In this document: positions 22,533 through 34,621 of the stretch, piece by piece
How positions within the stretch are numbered: the first letter of the stretch is position 1
Layout of the letters: each line of letters begins with the position of its first letter
Assembly: GCA_021234155.1 (NCBI GenBank)
Contig: JAJEKV010000027.1
Coordinates: 5,890,623 to 5,954,622 of the forward strand
Source of the DNA: Isoetes taiwanensis
Lineage: Eukaryota; Streptophyta; Lycopodiopsida; Isoetales; Isoetaceae
Direction of reading: 5' to 3'
Length of the DNA: 64,000 bases
The notes under the pieces: model-generated
Database searches by the model: none
What the model was told of the DNA's origin: nothing
Seen by the model: only the letters and a program-made list of their open reading frames with translations
Program-made: the position numbers and the translations under genes

Positions 22533-23059
22533 GCGCTTGAAAGTGAGCAATTCAAACTGGAGAAGGTGATCCAAAAATTGAGTCTGCTGGACTACGCTTT
22601 GGAAATTTATTGATCCATGCTTTTGAATTCTGTTTATTCCGATGTTACAATTGAGACGGGAGATGGAGACAAGACTCCTGCACATAGAGCTATTTTGGTA
22701 AGAGTTTGTTCAGCTTCGTGGATATGACTGTTCCTTACAAACCTTGTGATATTTCCTAAGAATATGGAAAATGTTTACTTGTTGCTATTAGCGAGAATCT
22801 TTCTTCTTCCTGTGAACATTAGCTAAAGCACAACACATCAACACAACAATAGAGATATATTACTTGTAAAGTCTACAATTTGTTGGGATCATATAACACG
22901 ATAAAGGACGTGCTAATCAGTTTCTTACCCAGGCCAGCAGATCATTAGTTTTCAGGGCAATGTTTGAGCATAGATTGCAAGAAAAGACATGTGCAGCGAT
23001 TCATGTCGCTGACATCTGCACTCTAGTAATGCATGCATTGCTTCTTTACATTTATACTG
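22533..23059 (+). pseudogene. BTB/POZ-domain gene fragment, copy 2 (best preserved)
   Basis: Exon a (about 22533-22697) reads ESEQFKLEKVIQKLSLLDYA, then an in-frame TGA (22611-22613), then MLLNSVYSDVTIETGDGD and AHRAIL, ending at GTAAG. The 235-bp intron ends at ACCCAG. Exon b (22933 to about 23059) begins ASRSLVFRAMFEHRLQEK and runs through the ALLLYIYTG helix. The join AHRAIL-ASRSLVFRAMF is an exact BTB/POZ signature. The upstream charged region resembles plant BTB proteins that have a short helix before the domain. The TGA is shared with copy 1, and the C-terminal half of the domain was not found, so this is a truncated fossil or two surviving exons. Confidence 0.7.
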
Positions 23060-24770
23060 GTCAATATCATATAAATAGAATGTCATGTTTTTGCATTGAA
23101 GATTGTACATTACAAGTGTGCATAAGTGTCTTTCACCACATGATAAGCTTTCAAATACCACTGCATCTTCTCTTTTTGTACTCCATTATTCATCTCTTTC
23201 CGACATTGCCTAGGCATATCTAATACTATATTTTATTCGTTGAATCATTACGTCAAAAGACAAGGTTCTTTTCTTTTATATCATCTTTCAGAGATCATTA
23301 TACCCTTCAATGTCTTTCTAAAAATGTCTTTCTAAAAGTAAATGTAGAGACTATGGAAAAGAGAAAGAGCATTTTAAAAGAGCCATTCGTTTATGCTCCT
23401 ATGAAGCAGTGGTTCTTGAAATGTTTGAAAGATCCACAAACATGAAAATTGAGTTACAATTTATAGGCATCCAATCCTTTCTGTTTCCATACCATGCAGA
23501 CATCGACCACAAAACCGGAGGCCTCAAGTTAAAAAAGCCATTTTGACCACTAACTGCCAATAACTTCTCAAACTTGCAGAAACATGCGGATTTCTATACA
23601 ATACGCCACAGAAATCAAGGCCAAACCGTGCCAGAAAACCCCTCCACAAATACAAAACGAAAATATTGCAAGTTAATGGGAATCCGCTATTGAAATACGC
23701 AGCTAAAGAAACAATTGAATTTTGATTGGGACGCCATATATTAGGATGCATGTGGCTTCAAAGTCCATGCAAAAGTAGAATGTTTCTAACTCTCACGCAA
23801 TCAATATGAAATTTTAGCTATAGCCAGAAGTTGAAAGTTACAACAAATAACAAGGTTTCCTCGAGTGCCAAAACCAAAACGGTACCAGTTGATTAAACCA
23901 ACCAATTAGACTGCTTTTAAAGTGCATGCTAAAGCATAACGTGTTCAATGGTAAATAATTTGAAATAGAAAGAAAATCATTAAATGTAAGAATTAGGAAT
24001 ACTAGTGACGGTGCCTGGCATTTGTCAAGAAATATGGATCTCTTGTCTTCCTATATATATGATTAGTAGGAAAAAAAAGTGATTTTCCGGCAAAAAAAAT
24101 TCCAAAAATAAATGTTTCAGGGCAAAAAACCTAAAAAAAATTACATTTGGCATCAGGAAAGGGTTCCGGCAGGGACGTCCGAGGATTAGTTGGGAAGATT
24201 TGATCAAAATGAGTACATTCAAGAGCTCTGGCCATAAAAGCAAACAATGTTACAAGACCCAGAGATTAAAAAATATAGAGAAAAAATGTGGCCTCATTTC
24301 TTCATCATCCTATGGTGATTCTGCAGAGAAGAAGGCGTTGTACTTAATTGCTTGGCATTTGGCAAAGGTTAAAACCTGCAAATGCTACAGCGGCATAGCA
24401 GAAAAGCAATAAAGCTTCTTCTCCATTCCGGCCCGCTTTGAGTGGCTAAACCGAGGACCGACGTAGGCCTCAGATTCAAAATGAAAAGCTTCAAAAGATG
24501 AGCCGAATTTATGCGTTTTGGCCACAAGAGTCTGGGAAGGGATCCAGCATTTGTCCTGATGCACAGAAAAGGAAGAAAGAATGGTTTTTTTAAGCCGTTT
24601 GATGCCAAAAGGGTCTTTATTCTACGAGTTCGAGCTGGGAGGAAAAAAAAGGAAGGTTTTTCTAAAAGATTTGAGGCAGACAAAGAGATGGACAGCATCA
24701 TCGCCAGACTGCCTGTAAGATGGAAAGAGCTTATTCGTCAAGCTTTTGGATACCATGAGTAGAGGCATGT

Positions 24771-24816
24771 ACAGAACACGAGTTTGCTGTACGATTACAG
24801 AACACGAGTTTGCTGT
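24771..24816. repeat. 26-bp tandem duplication
   Basis: The 20-base motif starting ACAGAACACGAG is repeated at 24771 and 24797. The same pair is at 50441-50486 in G2. Confidence 0.85.
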
Positions 24817-26574
24817 TAATGCTACACCTTCAATTTTATAGAGCTTAATGATGTCTAATGAGATGGCCAAGCTTTTGAAAGCTTCCTTTGTCCAACGGAA
24901 TTGGCGCAGGCAAGTATCATGTATCATGTGAATAGAGCTTTTGATATATTTGATTAATAGCTAACTAGTAAATAAAATTGTGCAATGCAAACTGCAAGTG
25001 CAGGCAAGAGACACGGAACTACTTAAAGTCCATATTAAGACCAAAATATCAGAGAGGTGTGATTGAATTTACAGCAGTGAACTTTCTGGCATAGCAGTAA
25101 GTGTAATATTTGTTGTGCTTTCTATATTCATTTCAATTCAATGTGTAGCTCTTTAAATGCACATCCACCTTCTATCTTTAGTTGAGATGAAGTGTGTATT
25201 CCTTAAATTGCATTCCTTGGCTGAAAATAGCATTTCTCAAGTTGCTTCCTATCTCTGAAGCCTCTCTGTTTGGAGGACTTTGAAGTAAGAGAATATACAG
25301 TGGCATCTTGATGGCCATCATTTATATGCACTATCCTTGCCTTAACTTTGAGGATGCAAGTCGTTTCCTGTTCTCATTCATTCTCTTTTTCTTTTTAATA
25401 TGGTTAATTTAAATACATATATAACGCTTCCATGTTGAAGGCATCCGTAGAAAAACATGACCAGATTGAATTAAGAGATTCAATAGATAGTATTGGAGAC
25501 CGAACTTTAACATTTATGTCTCTAGCTTGCTATTTGCTTTGCCAGCACTCAAAAACTACTGCATTAGGAAGACACCTCTTATGGATAAGTTTTGTTTTGC
25601 AATTCAGATTGCATAGAGAGGAGGGTAAGTGGCATGATACAGTTGCTGCTTCACATAATGTGGAAGCTGGACACTTTACTTTAACCTGTCTCGTCATGTC
25701 CTTTCATGGGCTATGTGTATGCCGATTAGATCCTTTCGTGGCTGTGCCAATGTGAGAATTGGGGCCCCGCTTTTGCTGCCAGATTTCTGCCCTGCCTGGT
25801 ACGAGCTTTTCTTCAACCTGCATTTGATTTTTCATGGCTTCATTGGATTTGAGTGCAAATATCACTGAAAACTGTGCGTTGGTTCAGAAATTGTGCAGTA
25901 TTTCTAGAGAAGAATCTTGTGAAATCTGTCATCGATAACATAATAGCTGTAGTTTAAGCGTTGCTAAAGATATTTGTTGTAGATCGTAATTTAATGTCCC
26001 AAACATGGGTGCTCCAGCTGACATGACTTGGATATGGTCTGTGAGCACCACCAACGGCAAGTTAAGAAGAAAGACAAGCCTTACCAATTTCAGGTTGGAT
26101 CTATTTATTTTATGTTTGCATGGCATCTATAGTAACTTTGTATTTGAGATGTTTAGTTCTGCTTTGGGAATGGCCATATGGAAAAGAGAATTTAACATCA
26201 TTCATCGAAGTTTCGGGTTTTAATTTTATGGAGTAATAGAGGAGCGGCCTATACATGCAAACAATAGGTTGCAAGGGGTTCTCTTAACTGGGGTGAATTT
26301 GAATTGAACTTTTGCTGAAATTTGAATCATCTGCACTTTGCAAGACCAATGGGAAGGCTGCCATTTCAGTCTGCTGTACAGTTACGGGATCCTTTTATCC
26401 AGTTACTAGGCCTATAGGGCACCAATTAAGAATTAGGTAGCTCATTGTGTGGGTTTACATGTTCTATTAGCAGTCTGGTAGAAACATAAAGTATATCTTA
26501 CAGCAAAGAGTATATAATAACAGTGTCATATACACTTAATGATCATTGAGAGTAGCATCTCTCAATGCAATAAA

Positions 26575-27913
26575 GATTCTCTCAGCTTACTCTCTGAGTC
26601 CATTTCCCTAATGGTCATGATGGTTAATGCCTTTGCTTTCATGGTATCAAGCAAACTTCCAGGCAGTTATAGACTGCCGGAATTTACTGGTGAGGGAATG
26701 CGTCCATCTGGAACTAAACATATATACCAGCTCAAATGTATGTGTGGACCATGTAGGATGGTATTGATAGGTTGTTTCCTGTCAGTCTCAAGTTATTTAC
26801 TTGCCGGATGTAGTTGATTTTGAACCATCACCTTGCCATAAAAACATTTTCAGAGCCTGATAAAGATCCCCTTATATCAGATGTATCTCAAATACATAAT
26901 TATTGCCAGGTGTATGTTCAGATACATAGTGCAAGCCTGACTAAATGGAAATTTTCCATATTGACTATTAAGTATTGGTTTAGTTGCTAAACTACATCTT
27001 GTTAAATGTAAAGAGCATGGACCAGTAGTAATTGAAACTGGACGACATCCAATTCTTGACAGTTTATGCCCTGGACGTTTTGTGGTACGTACTCATAAAT
27101 ACTATCTATAAATGATGTCTCTGCATGCGCAAAATATAAATATTTTCTGCATGATTCAGACCAACAGCACATCTTATCTGAACCATCAAATATGATTATC
27201 GTAGCAGGGCCCAACAAGTGCAAAATTCTTTCATTAAATGTACGAAGTTTTATTATTCGTGTCAATTTTGAAACATCGCTATTGTGTGGCTGTGCAGGAG
27301 CAAGAAGACATCATATCTTCACCAAGTAGCCCTGATAGCTATGCTTGATCTTGTTGGTTGTTATATGCTGGCTCATTATTCGTCATTTAAGATAATAGAC
27401 AGCCTTTTCACATAGATTGAGACTCGAGATGATCTTGACTTCAACTCAGGCACAATAAGCCGTACTATAGTAACGGAAAGAAGCTGTCAAGTATACTACA
27501 CCATATGATGATAAACCGTTGCAGTTTATGATGAGAAAGCTAGCTTTTATTTCGCCAAACCTCAGTTCAAGGTATACAAATAAATTTGACATGTGCTCTC
27601 TTTTATTGGCAACTACACGAGGGGCATGGTCCTAATTGATGACTTGGGAGATCTAGTTCATCATCAGATGGAGTGGCCATTGCATGAAGTTGTTGCCAAG
27701 TATCTACCATTACTAAAAGTGTATGTAATGATGGCATTACCTAACAAAGCATTTCATTTCAACATCTCTCTTAAGAACGTTGCTCATATACATACATAAT
27801 ATTTGCCACATATAAAGATGTTAATTGAGCTTCCAAAGCTCTACCCAAATGTCAAAGTATACTATTTTGTGGCATCCTTAAAATTCAACATGGACTTCAA
27901 AGTCGAAATGCAG
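26575..27913 (+). pseudogene. MSH4: MSH4-like MutS homologue, degraded C-terminal exons (G1)
   Basis: MSH4 pairs with MSH5 to stabilise meiotic crossover intermediates. Six exon-like pieces appear in family order. (1) 26575-26689: MVNAFAFMVSSKLPGSYRLP, then EFT at a GTGAGG donor. (2) About 27000-27084: GPVVIETGRHPILDS. (3) 27160-27217: ILSEPSNMIIVAGPN. (4) 27298-27460: KKTSYLHQVALIAML and VGCYMLAHYSSFKIID, with TAG at 27413-27415 in place of the FTR arginine. (5) About 27610-27740: Walker B, with one base lost in the DELGR codons. (6) About 27805-27913: ELPKLYPNVKVYYF. Spliced, the Walker A reads GPNKSKKT against family GPNMSGKST. Exons 2 and 3 do not join in frame. It is a pseudogene. Confidence 0.8.
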
Positions 27914-28705
27914 TCAGTATTTATTTGTAGAGTTTTATAATGTACCGCATACATGTTTTCCACAAGTGAGTGTGATTTTACTCGAGTCCTCCTTCTGTAA
28001 TGGTATTCCAAGGGGATTTGTTTTTCCTAAGCCTCATGTGATTTTCACAATAAATAGGCTCTCTGACGTCCCTTTACATATTTTGCATGTATTACATGCA
28101 AGCTATAACCATTCGAGCTCTTGATCCCTGTCTAAGATTTGTGCCATAGCTACGAATATATATTATGGCGACAAGCTTTGTTTGAAATTTGAGTGAGTTT
28201 GAAACTTGCTATTACGTACTGAAATTGCAATGCCATAGACATTACTAGTCCAATTTCTGGAGAGAATTATATTGGGAAAGCAAGGTGGTGGAAATTTTGC
28301 CGCATCACAAGGGATCTTATTGCATGTCCGACAGCTTCCTCAATAGGGTAGAGCAATGTTGTGAATCAGCAATTCACGAGCATTCATTCTCGTGGTGTTG
28401 GTTGTAGTAACAAAAAAACTGCAACATAGCCTATAGTAATTACATGCTAGATTGTTACTGCAAAGACATTTACTCCATTGCATATTTTGATTCCAGATTA
28501 TTTATTTCGTTGTCTGAATTGATTGTCATCTCAGTCATGGTGGTAACCAAGATAATTTCTTAGTACATTTTGCTACTTCCTTAGTGTTATTCAGATATGG
28601 CATATTAACCCCATAGTATTGCCAACTTAACATATTCATTTACAGAGGCCTAGTGCAATCTTCACAATGGGTTATGATTTTCAAGTATACATCAGACCCA
28701 TTTGC

Positions 28706-28831
28706 AAAAAATGCATAGGCCGTAATTTAGCGTATGACATGAATAAATTTACCAAGACATTTTGAAGTAAAAAATGCATAGGCCGTAATTTAGCGTATGA
28801 CATGAATAAATTTACCAAGACATTTTGAAGT
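28706..28831. repeat. 63-bp tandem duplication
   Basis: Two adjacent units contain ATGCATAGGCCGTAATTTAG and TTACCAAGACATTTTGAAG, with ATGCAT at 28711 and 28774. It is also at 54388-54513, where the first unit is altered, and inverted near 62925-63045. Confidence 0.85.
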
Positions 28832-29460
28832 TAGAAAAGAATACACTGCCTGCCAAACTATTCCTCTTCTTGGATGAGTAGATGAACAAATCGTTATGGA
28901 AAAACAAAAAGGAATATGAAAATAGATTTGCTAAAATTTGATTAGGGAGTATGTTGTATCCACGTAGAATCATTTACAAAGGCCTTTAAAAAAACAAAAA
29001 GGATAGGAAAAAATATGGAAATGTCCAAAAATAATGATCTTAATCCAAAAAAAGATATTTTATCATAGCCATCGTTACGTGGCACAACTATCCAATCTAG
29101 TTGCCCAAGCTTTTATGCGCAAATCACATTATTGTGATGAAATTATTGACAAGCATGCATATTCTCCACGAGGCCCATAGCAACTTCTCTAATTTGCCAA
29201 TGTAGAACAATATCCCAATCAATCTACGGAGAGATACGTATTTTCATTTCCTCTTGCTAAACTACTGGTCAACTAGACTTCACAGGAGATATTACTTCAA
29301 GAGGCATCTAGCGCGCGAAAAAAAAAATTAAAAATAAAGAATAAAAAACCCGAACAAGATATATCAGGTCAAAGTCTCAACCCATATATATCTTGATGCA
29401 TGAGGATCGATGCTTCCTTTGCATGTCGCACACTTAGGCTTGGTTTCAGGTGTGCATAAG

Positions 29461-29479
29461 GCGCCGGCTTCGCCGGCGC
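29461..29479. other. Perfect GC hairpin at the G/A junction
   Basis: GCGCCGGCTTCGCCGGCGC forms an 8-bp stem with a TTC loop. On the minus strand it is followed by CTTATGCACAC and then CTGA, which resembles a Helitron 3' end with a slightly long spacer. The copy at 62298-62316 has one changed base. The G2/A4 counterpart (about 55131-55152) has lost the hairpin. Confidence 0.5.
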
Positions 29480-29483
29480 TAAA

Positions 29484-31646
29484 TTCTTGTATAATATATA
29501 TGTATTAGGAAACTCCTAAGTTAATATAAAACGAGTAAAGAATAGACAAATGAATATATATAATTTTAAATATTTGAATAAAAGCAACCATTCTAGTGAA
29601 GGGCTAAAAACGTTTCTCCATTTTTGTTTGAATGACACTTTTCTGCTTAGCCATTTCTCTGCATGCCTAAAAAGGGAGTTGGTGTTTTTTAATGTGAAGA
29701 GGCCTCGAGAATGGTAGGGCAAGATTCAAATTTAAATACTAAGCCACCTCCCGCCATTCATCATCCTGATGGAAATAGGTGCAAGTATAAAACAAGTCTA
29801 CCGCCACCTTTTCAATCTCCTCCACCTCCTCCGGCAGTACGTTAGTCTTCAGCACATGGGAGCAATTCCCTCAAAGACGTTACCGCCGGTTGCTATTGCA
29901 TCACTGCATCATTGGACAAATAAAGTAGCTTTCATAGATCAGTATACTAGGGATGTTTTTTGCCACCTTTGAACACAGACGCCATACCTCCACTATTTTT
30001 AGTGCATCCCGGATCTTTCCTGTTGATATATTTGTTTTCTCCTATCTTTTTTGAGAGTCGACCTAAAATAAATTTGATAGACCATCTAGTTTTATACAAT
30101 GCAGTGCCCCATTCCGCTACAATAACAACATGCATTCCTATGATAGCCTGTTCAGTGGGACACATAAGAGAGAGCATGCGAGCACCTTAAACAAGAATAT
30201 TCATGTGTCTCGGCTATGCCTTTCTGAAGAAAATCGATGATATCAACCAATTGCGAATGTTCAACACCGACTCATAAAGATGTGACTAATGACCCTTTAG
30301 CCACAAACGAGTAACGGGGAGTTCACATCCATCCTCCTGTTCTCGATGGCCATATGATTCTCTGAACATTTAGTAGTTGTTGCCAGGCCATTCCCATTTT
30401 GTATCAAGAACGCCCCCACAGGCAAAAAAATAAGAAGAGCCAACCCTTCTAATTTCAGGTAAAAACTCCTACAGCGGTAATGGAAATTGGGGAATCGGAT
30501 AAATGTTTGGATGAAGGGAAATGACTTGCTATGTATGTTGTTATTGTAATAACCACATGAATCAGTAACAGACATAAAGAACCTAAGCGTGCTTCCATCA
30601 TCATCTTCTCGGAGCGTCTGCTGCACTACTCAAAGAGTATATATGGTGGAGATGATTGGCTTGGCTTGCATTCATAGATGAACCCATTTAACGGTCCTTC
30701 AAGAGGACAAGCTAGCTATTAAATGAGCTTTTGAGGAGTGACAAGGACTACGAGTCCCGCTAGTGTCATACCATTGTAGGAGATATTACAGTAACTTAGA
30801 CTCGGGGTGGCTTCTCTGTAGACAATGCCACCTCAAATATTTTTTCCCGCATTTGACTACTTGGCTTAACTTCAACAGTACCGATAGCCAAGTTTATCTT
30901 CTCCCATTCATGCACATGATTTTGACAAGGATGCTATTGATTCTGAATATTGGACATTGAGTTGTCTTTGCAAGCGTTGATTTGGACATGTATTTCAATT
31001 TATGTTGAATATTAAAAACAAACCATTGCCTAAAAAATGGTTAGAAAGAAAAAAAACCATTGTCAAGACAACATATAAGGCAAAACAAATTTTTTTTTAA
31101 TATATTTAGATAACCTAGATCTACACTCTACTACCATAGTAGCTCAAATAATGATAACACATAGGGCATGATGGCCTTAACAAAGCCTCAATATGGCTTC
31201 CCAGTTCAATCCTCCCCCTTTCCTTAGGGCGTAGTTCCCTTGGGCAGATGACACCTTGCTTTAAGTCGTGACAAACGTTTTTTAGCACCATTCCCTACTT
31301 TTGCTTCGGCTTATTTCTGGCAATCTAAAAATATCGGCGCGGGGAGGACTTCCTTAATTCCCCAAACTAGAATTGGGTTTGCTTCTTGTTGGCCTTTGTT
31401 TGTTTCTTCCTCTGAATTTTCTTTCTAATTTGTCTTCGTACGCTTCTTTTCAAATTTTAGGAATTGAAGGGCGAAGTGGCCCTTACTTGCACCTTCACAA
31501 GCTAATTGAATTACAGAGTCCTACGCAATAGATGTGCAAAGATAATTGTAGGGATTTTAATAGCCAGTTGATGTTACAACTGCCATCTTCGAGCCGATGC
31601 CACTTTCATAGTAGGGCAAAGCTTGATTTAGGGTGGGGGAGGGGGG
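29484..31646. repeat. Duplicated block A, copy 2 (A2, truncated)
   Basis: This is homologous to the first part of A3 and A4. It contains the 67-codon frame at 29769-29972, and nothing recognisable after it. It breaks off in the G-rich run after GCTTGATTT, where the LINE begins, so the PPR-like relic and U6 are missing. Confidence 0.8.
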
Positions 31647-34287
31647 CGGATGGGAGGGTAATGACAGAGCCAAATGAGATTAAGCAGTCCCTTACTCAAT
31701 ACTTTGAAACTTTTTTTAAGGTCAAACACTTGCCTCATGAAGATGTAATGCAGGATATTGTGCTTTCTAAGGTTCATGCAATTCTTTCACACGAGGAATC
31801 TCAATTGTTAGAGGCACCACTGTCTATGTCTGAATTGCGAGCAGCAACATTTGAGTTGGCTTCAGATAAATGTCCAGGTATGGATGGTATCCCTGTAGAA
31901 TTTTTTAAAAGGTATTGGGAATGGACGTCAGTAAGCATTATGGAGGCATACAAAGATTTGTGTACTTCACATCAATTTGATAGGATTTTGAATACGGGTT
32001 TGATTTCTCTTATTCCTAAAGTGAAAGAACCTGTGAGCATTCATGATTGGCGCCCAATAACTCTTCTATCTACTATCTATAAAATTATTGCAAAAGCCTA
32101 TGCAGAAAGACTTAAACATGTTTTGGGATTGAGAATAGATGCGGCTCAGTCAGGCTTTCTTCCAGGTCGGCAAATTTTTCATAATATAGTGGCAGCATAT
32201 GAAGGAGTTCATTGGGCCCAATGTTCAGGTCAAAATCTTCTATATTTAAAATTGGATTTTGCTAAAGCTTATGATAGTGTGAAGTGGACTTTCTTGGATG
32301 CCATGCTTTTGAAATTGGGATTTGGGCCTGGTTTCCGCTCTATGATGCATAAAATGTTGATTTCTGCTAAGGGGGTAGTACTGTATCATGGAGAACCATT
32401 GGTGCTTTTTCCAATTGAACGTGGAATAAGGCAAGGTTGCCCTTTAGCTCTTTTTTTGTTTACTATAGTGGCGGAAGGACTTCAATAACTATTGCATGAG
32501 GTGAAAAGGATGGTTTGGTAAAGGGATTATTATTGGTGGAAGGTGACCAGGTTTTGGTTAATCGGGGTTTAGGACGATACCTTCTTGCTAGTGGATGGTG
32601 AAGAGAATAATGTGCAGATAATCAAAAAGATTTTGGATATATTTTCAATTGCATCTGGTTGTCTCCTTAATTGGGCTAAGTGTAGTGCTTTATGGGTGGG
32701 GAAGGAAGCAGTTCCACATTTTTTATATGAGTATGCCTGGAAGGTGGTTGTACCATCTGCCAAGACAAAGCTTCTAGGAGTCCCTTTTGGTCTAGATATT
32801 GACATGAATGAAGCATGGGATGAAATTATCTTAAATTTACAAAGGCAACTGATTTGGTGGAGAGGTTCAAAGTTATCCTTGGCAGGTAGAATTCAAGTAG
32901 CTAAGTCAGTATTGAACAATACGCATATTTATTTGGTTTCGGTTCTATTGGCTCCAGCTTCTAAGTTTGCAGAGATAAAAAAGATTGTAAGAGATTTTGT
33001 CTGGTGTACCGATAAAGGAGGCACTGTGAAGGTGGCGTGGAAGAAATGTATGTTGTTTAAACAACAAGGAGGACTTGGTATGTTGGATCTTTCTTTACAG
33101 GATAAGGTCTTAGCTTCTAAGCTATTGTTCAGTTTGTTGAAAGATGATTGTGCATCACCAGGTATGAAGTTACTTAAACAATCAGTAAAGAAGTGTATGG
33201 TTTTTCATAAGCGAGGTGTGAGAATTGAGCTCCCTTGGGCATTGTTATATCCATTGAAAGCTTATTCACATGCCTCTCCAGTACTGAAAGGCTTGCTTCG
33301 GGCCTGGAAGGTAGTCCAGCAGGTGATTACATTTGATTGGGAAGCTTGTCTTCAGGCATCTTCCCCCTTTCTGTGGTTGCCTTTGTATACTCATGGACAA
33401 CTACACCCAGTTGTAGAATTTATGCATGCGCATTCCCAAGCAAGGTGGAGGAGAGCAGGTATTATTTCTATTGAATAGTGGTATTTGGGTATTGACATTG
33501 CTCCTTGGCAATGGTTTCAGGAGAAATATGGGTTGTTGGATAAAGATATCAGTATATGGGCTTATGTAGCAAGTGCTCTTCCTTTAATTAAGAAGGTTGG
33601 TGACCAGAGATGCTGGAACTTTGTTCAAGGTATTAAAGAAGGCAAGAAGCTAGTAAGTTCATGCTACAGATTGCTTACATCCTCAAGTACTTTATCACCT
33701 TCTCGAAAATGGCACTTACAGACTTTGCCTTCTCAATGGCAATCCATCTGGAACCTTGTTTGGTCTAAATATAATCCTCCAAAGGTAAATGTTTTACTTT
33801 GGCAGGTGATTCATCGCTATTTGAGAGTTAATGAGATGGTTCATCGCTTTAAGCCGGGAGTAAGCCCACTTTGCCCAATGTGTGAGCGGTGCATTGAAAC
33901 ATTGGAGCATTGTTTATATTTGTGTGCAGAGCTGAGTAGTCTTAGGTCCTGGCTGCATTCTCTTTTTGGAATATCTTTGGATAGTCAGCACTTTCTTTTG
34001 GGTATTTATCCAAATCAGTGGACTGCTTCTAAAAGGATTGCATTTCACATGGCAAAGTCTTGGCTAATATGGAGTGTATGGAAGCGAAGGCGAAGAAAGG
34101 TCTTTTATGATAAGTATATTTCTTCTCAGGTGGTACTTCAAGAAATTCGTAAGAAGTTGTATAATTGCTTTCAGATCTCCAATTGGCCTGATCGTATTAA
34201 ACTTCCAATATGGAGTGATTATCTAAAAGTGATTGATGCTTCAGGGACATTTCTTACTTCTGGGACACGTTCTTCAAAAAAAAAAAA
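31647..34287 (+). mobile_element. 5'-truncated LINE retrotransposon
   Basis: This is the C-terminal part of a plant non-LTR element. It contains reverse transcriptase and the zf-RVT region and ends in a run of 12 A (34276-34287). ORF1 and the endonuclease are missing. The left edge falls inside block A, and the right edge abuts C-block sequence (CAATTGAATTTTG). No target-site duplication is possible to see because the two flanks come from different blocks. There is no 3' UTR: the reading frame runs into the A-run and on into host DNA. Confidence 0.85.
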
Positions 34288-34321
34288 ACAATTGAATTTT
34301 GATTGGGACGCCATATGTTAG
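31650..34321 (+). pseudogene. LINE ORF2 remnant: reverse transcriptase and zf-RVT
   Basis: RT motifs appear in order: DKCPGMDGIPVEFFKRYW; GLISLIPKVKEP then DWRPITLLSTIYKIIAK; QSGFLPGRQIFHN; LKLDFAKAYDSVKW, which carries the first catalytic Asp; and GIRQGCPLALFLF. A TAA (32486-32488) follows. Between about 32505 and 32572 compensating small indels shift the frame, and the YADD box reads V-stop-DD (TAG 32570-32572). Frame resumes through 33475, is broken by TAG (33476-33478), then continues. The zf-RVT pattern is LCPMCERCIETLEHC (from about 33869). Codons 31532-31646 in the same frame are block-A sequence. The copy is inactive. Confidence 0.85.
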
Positions 34322-34621
34322 GATGCATATGGCTTCAAAATGCATGCAAAAGTAGAATGTTTCTAACTCTCACGCGATCAATATGAAGTTTTAGTTATAG
34401 CCGGGGTTTGAAAGTTACAACAAATAACAAGGTTGCCTCAAGTGCCAAAACCAAAACGGTACCAATTGATTAAACCAACCAATTAGACTGCTTTTAAAGT
34501 GCATGCTAAAGCATAATGTGTTCAATGGTAAATAATTTGAAATAGAAAGAAAATCATTATATGTAAGAATTAGGAATACTAGTGACGGTGCCTGGCATTT
34601 GTCAAGAAATATGGATCTCTT
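34288..34621. repeat. C/H fragment
   Basis: This starts inside C at CAATTGAATTTTGATTGGG and runs into H. It stops at GGATCTCTT, where A3 starts with TATAATATATATG. Other H copies continue GGATCTCTTGTCTTCC, so the junction lies in a short shared T/CTT stretch. Confidence 0.75.

Larger units (their letters stand above)
20382..23466. repeat. Duplicated block B, copy 2 (B2)
   Basis: This is the second copy of the BTB-containing block. The order and spacing match B1 and B3. The 60-codon frame is at 20485-20667 and the exon-like frame at 21391-21744. Right of 23466 it switches to D/C sequence (GCATCCAATCC), whereas B1 continues into unique sequence. Confidence 0.8.
23467..29483. repeat. Duplicated C-H-G, copy 1 (G1)
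   Basis: The segment runs from D/C spacer (23467-23840), through H (23843-24195, A-rich), into G. G carries unrecognised frames (24200-24412, 24511-24762, 25432-25755, 26005-26223), the MSH4-like exons, and AT-rich sequence with a 63-bp tandem duplication. It ends at the GC hairpin before A2. It corresponds to 49140-55159 at an offset of about 25.67 kb. The 24.2-26.5-kb part may hold further degraded exons: IWSVSTTNGKLRRK near 26026 weakly resembles the MSH4 lever region. Confidence 0.8.
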
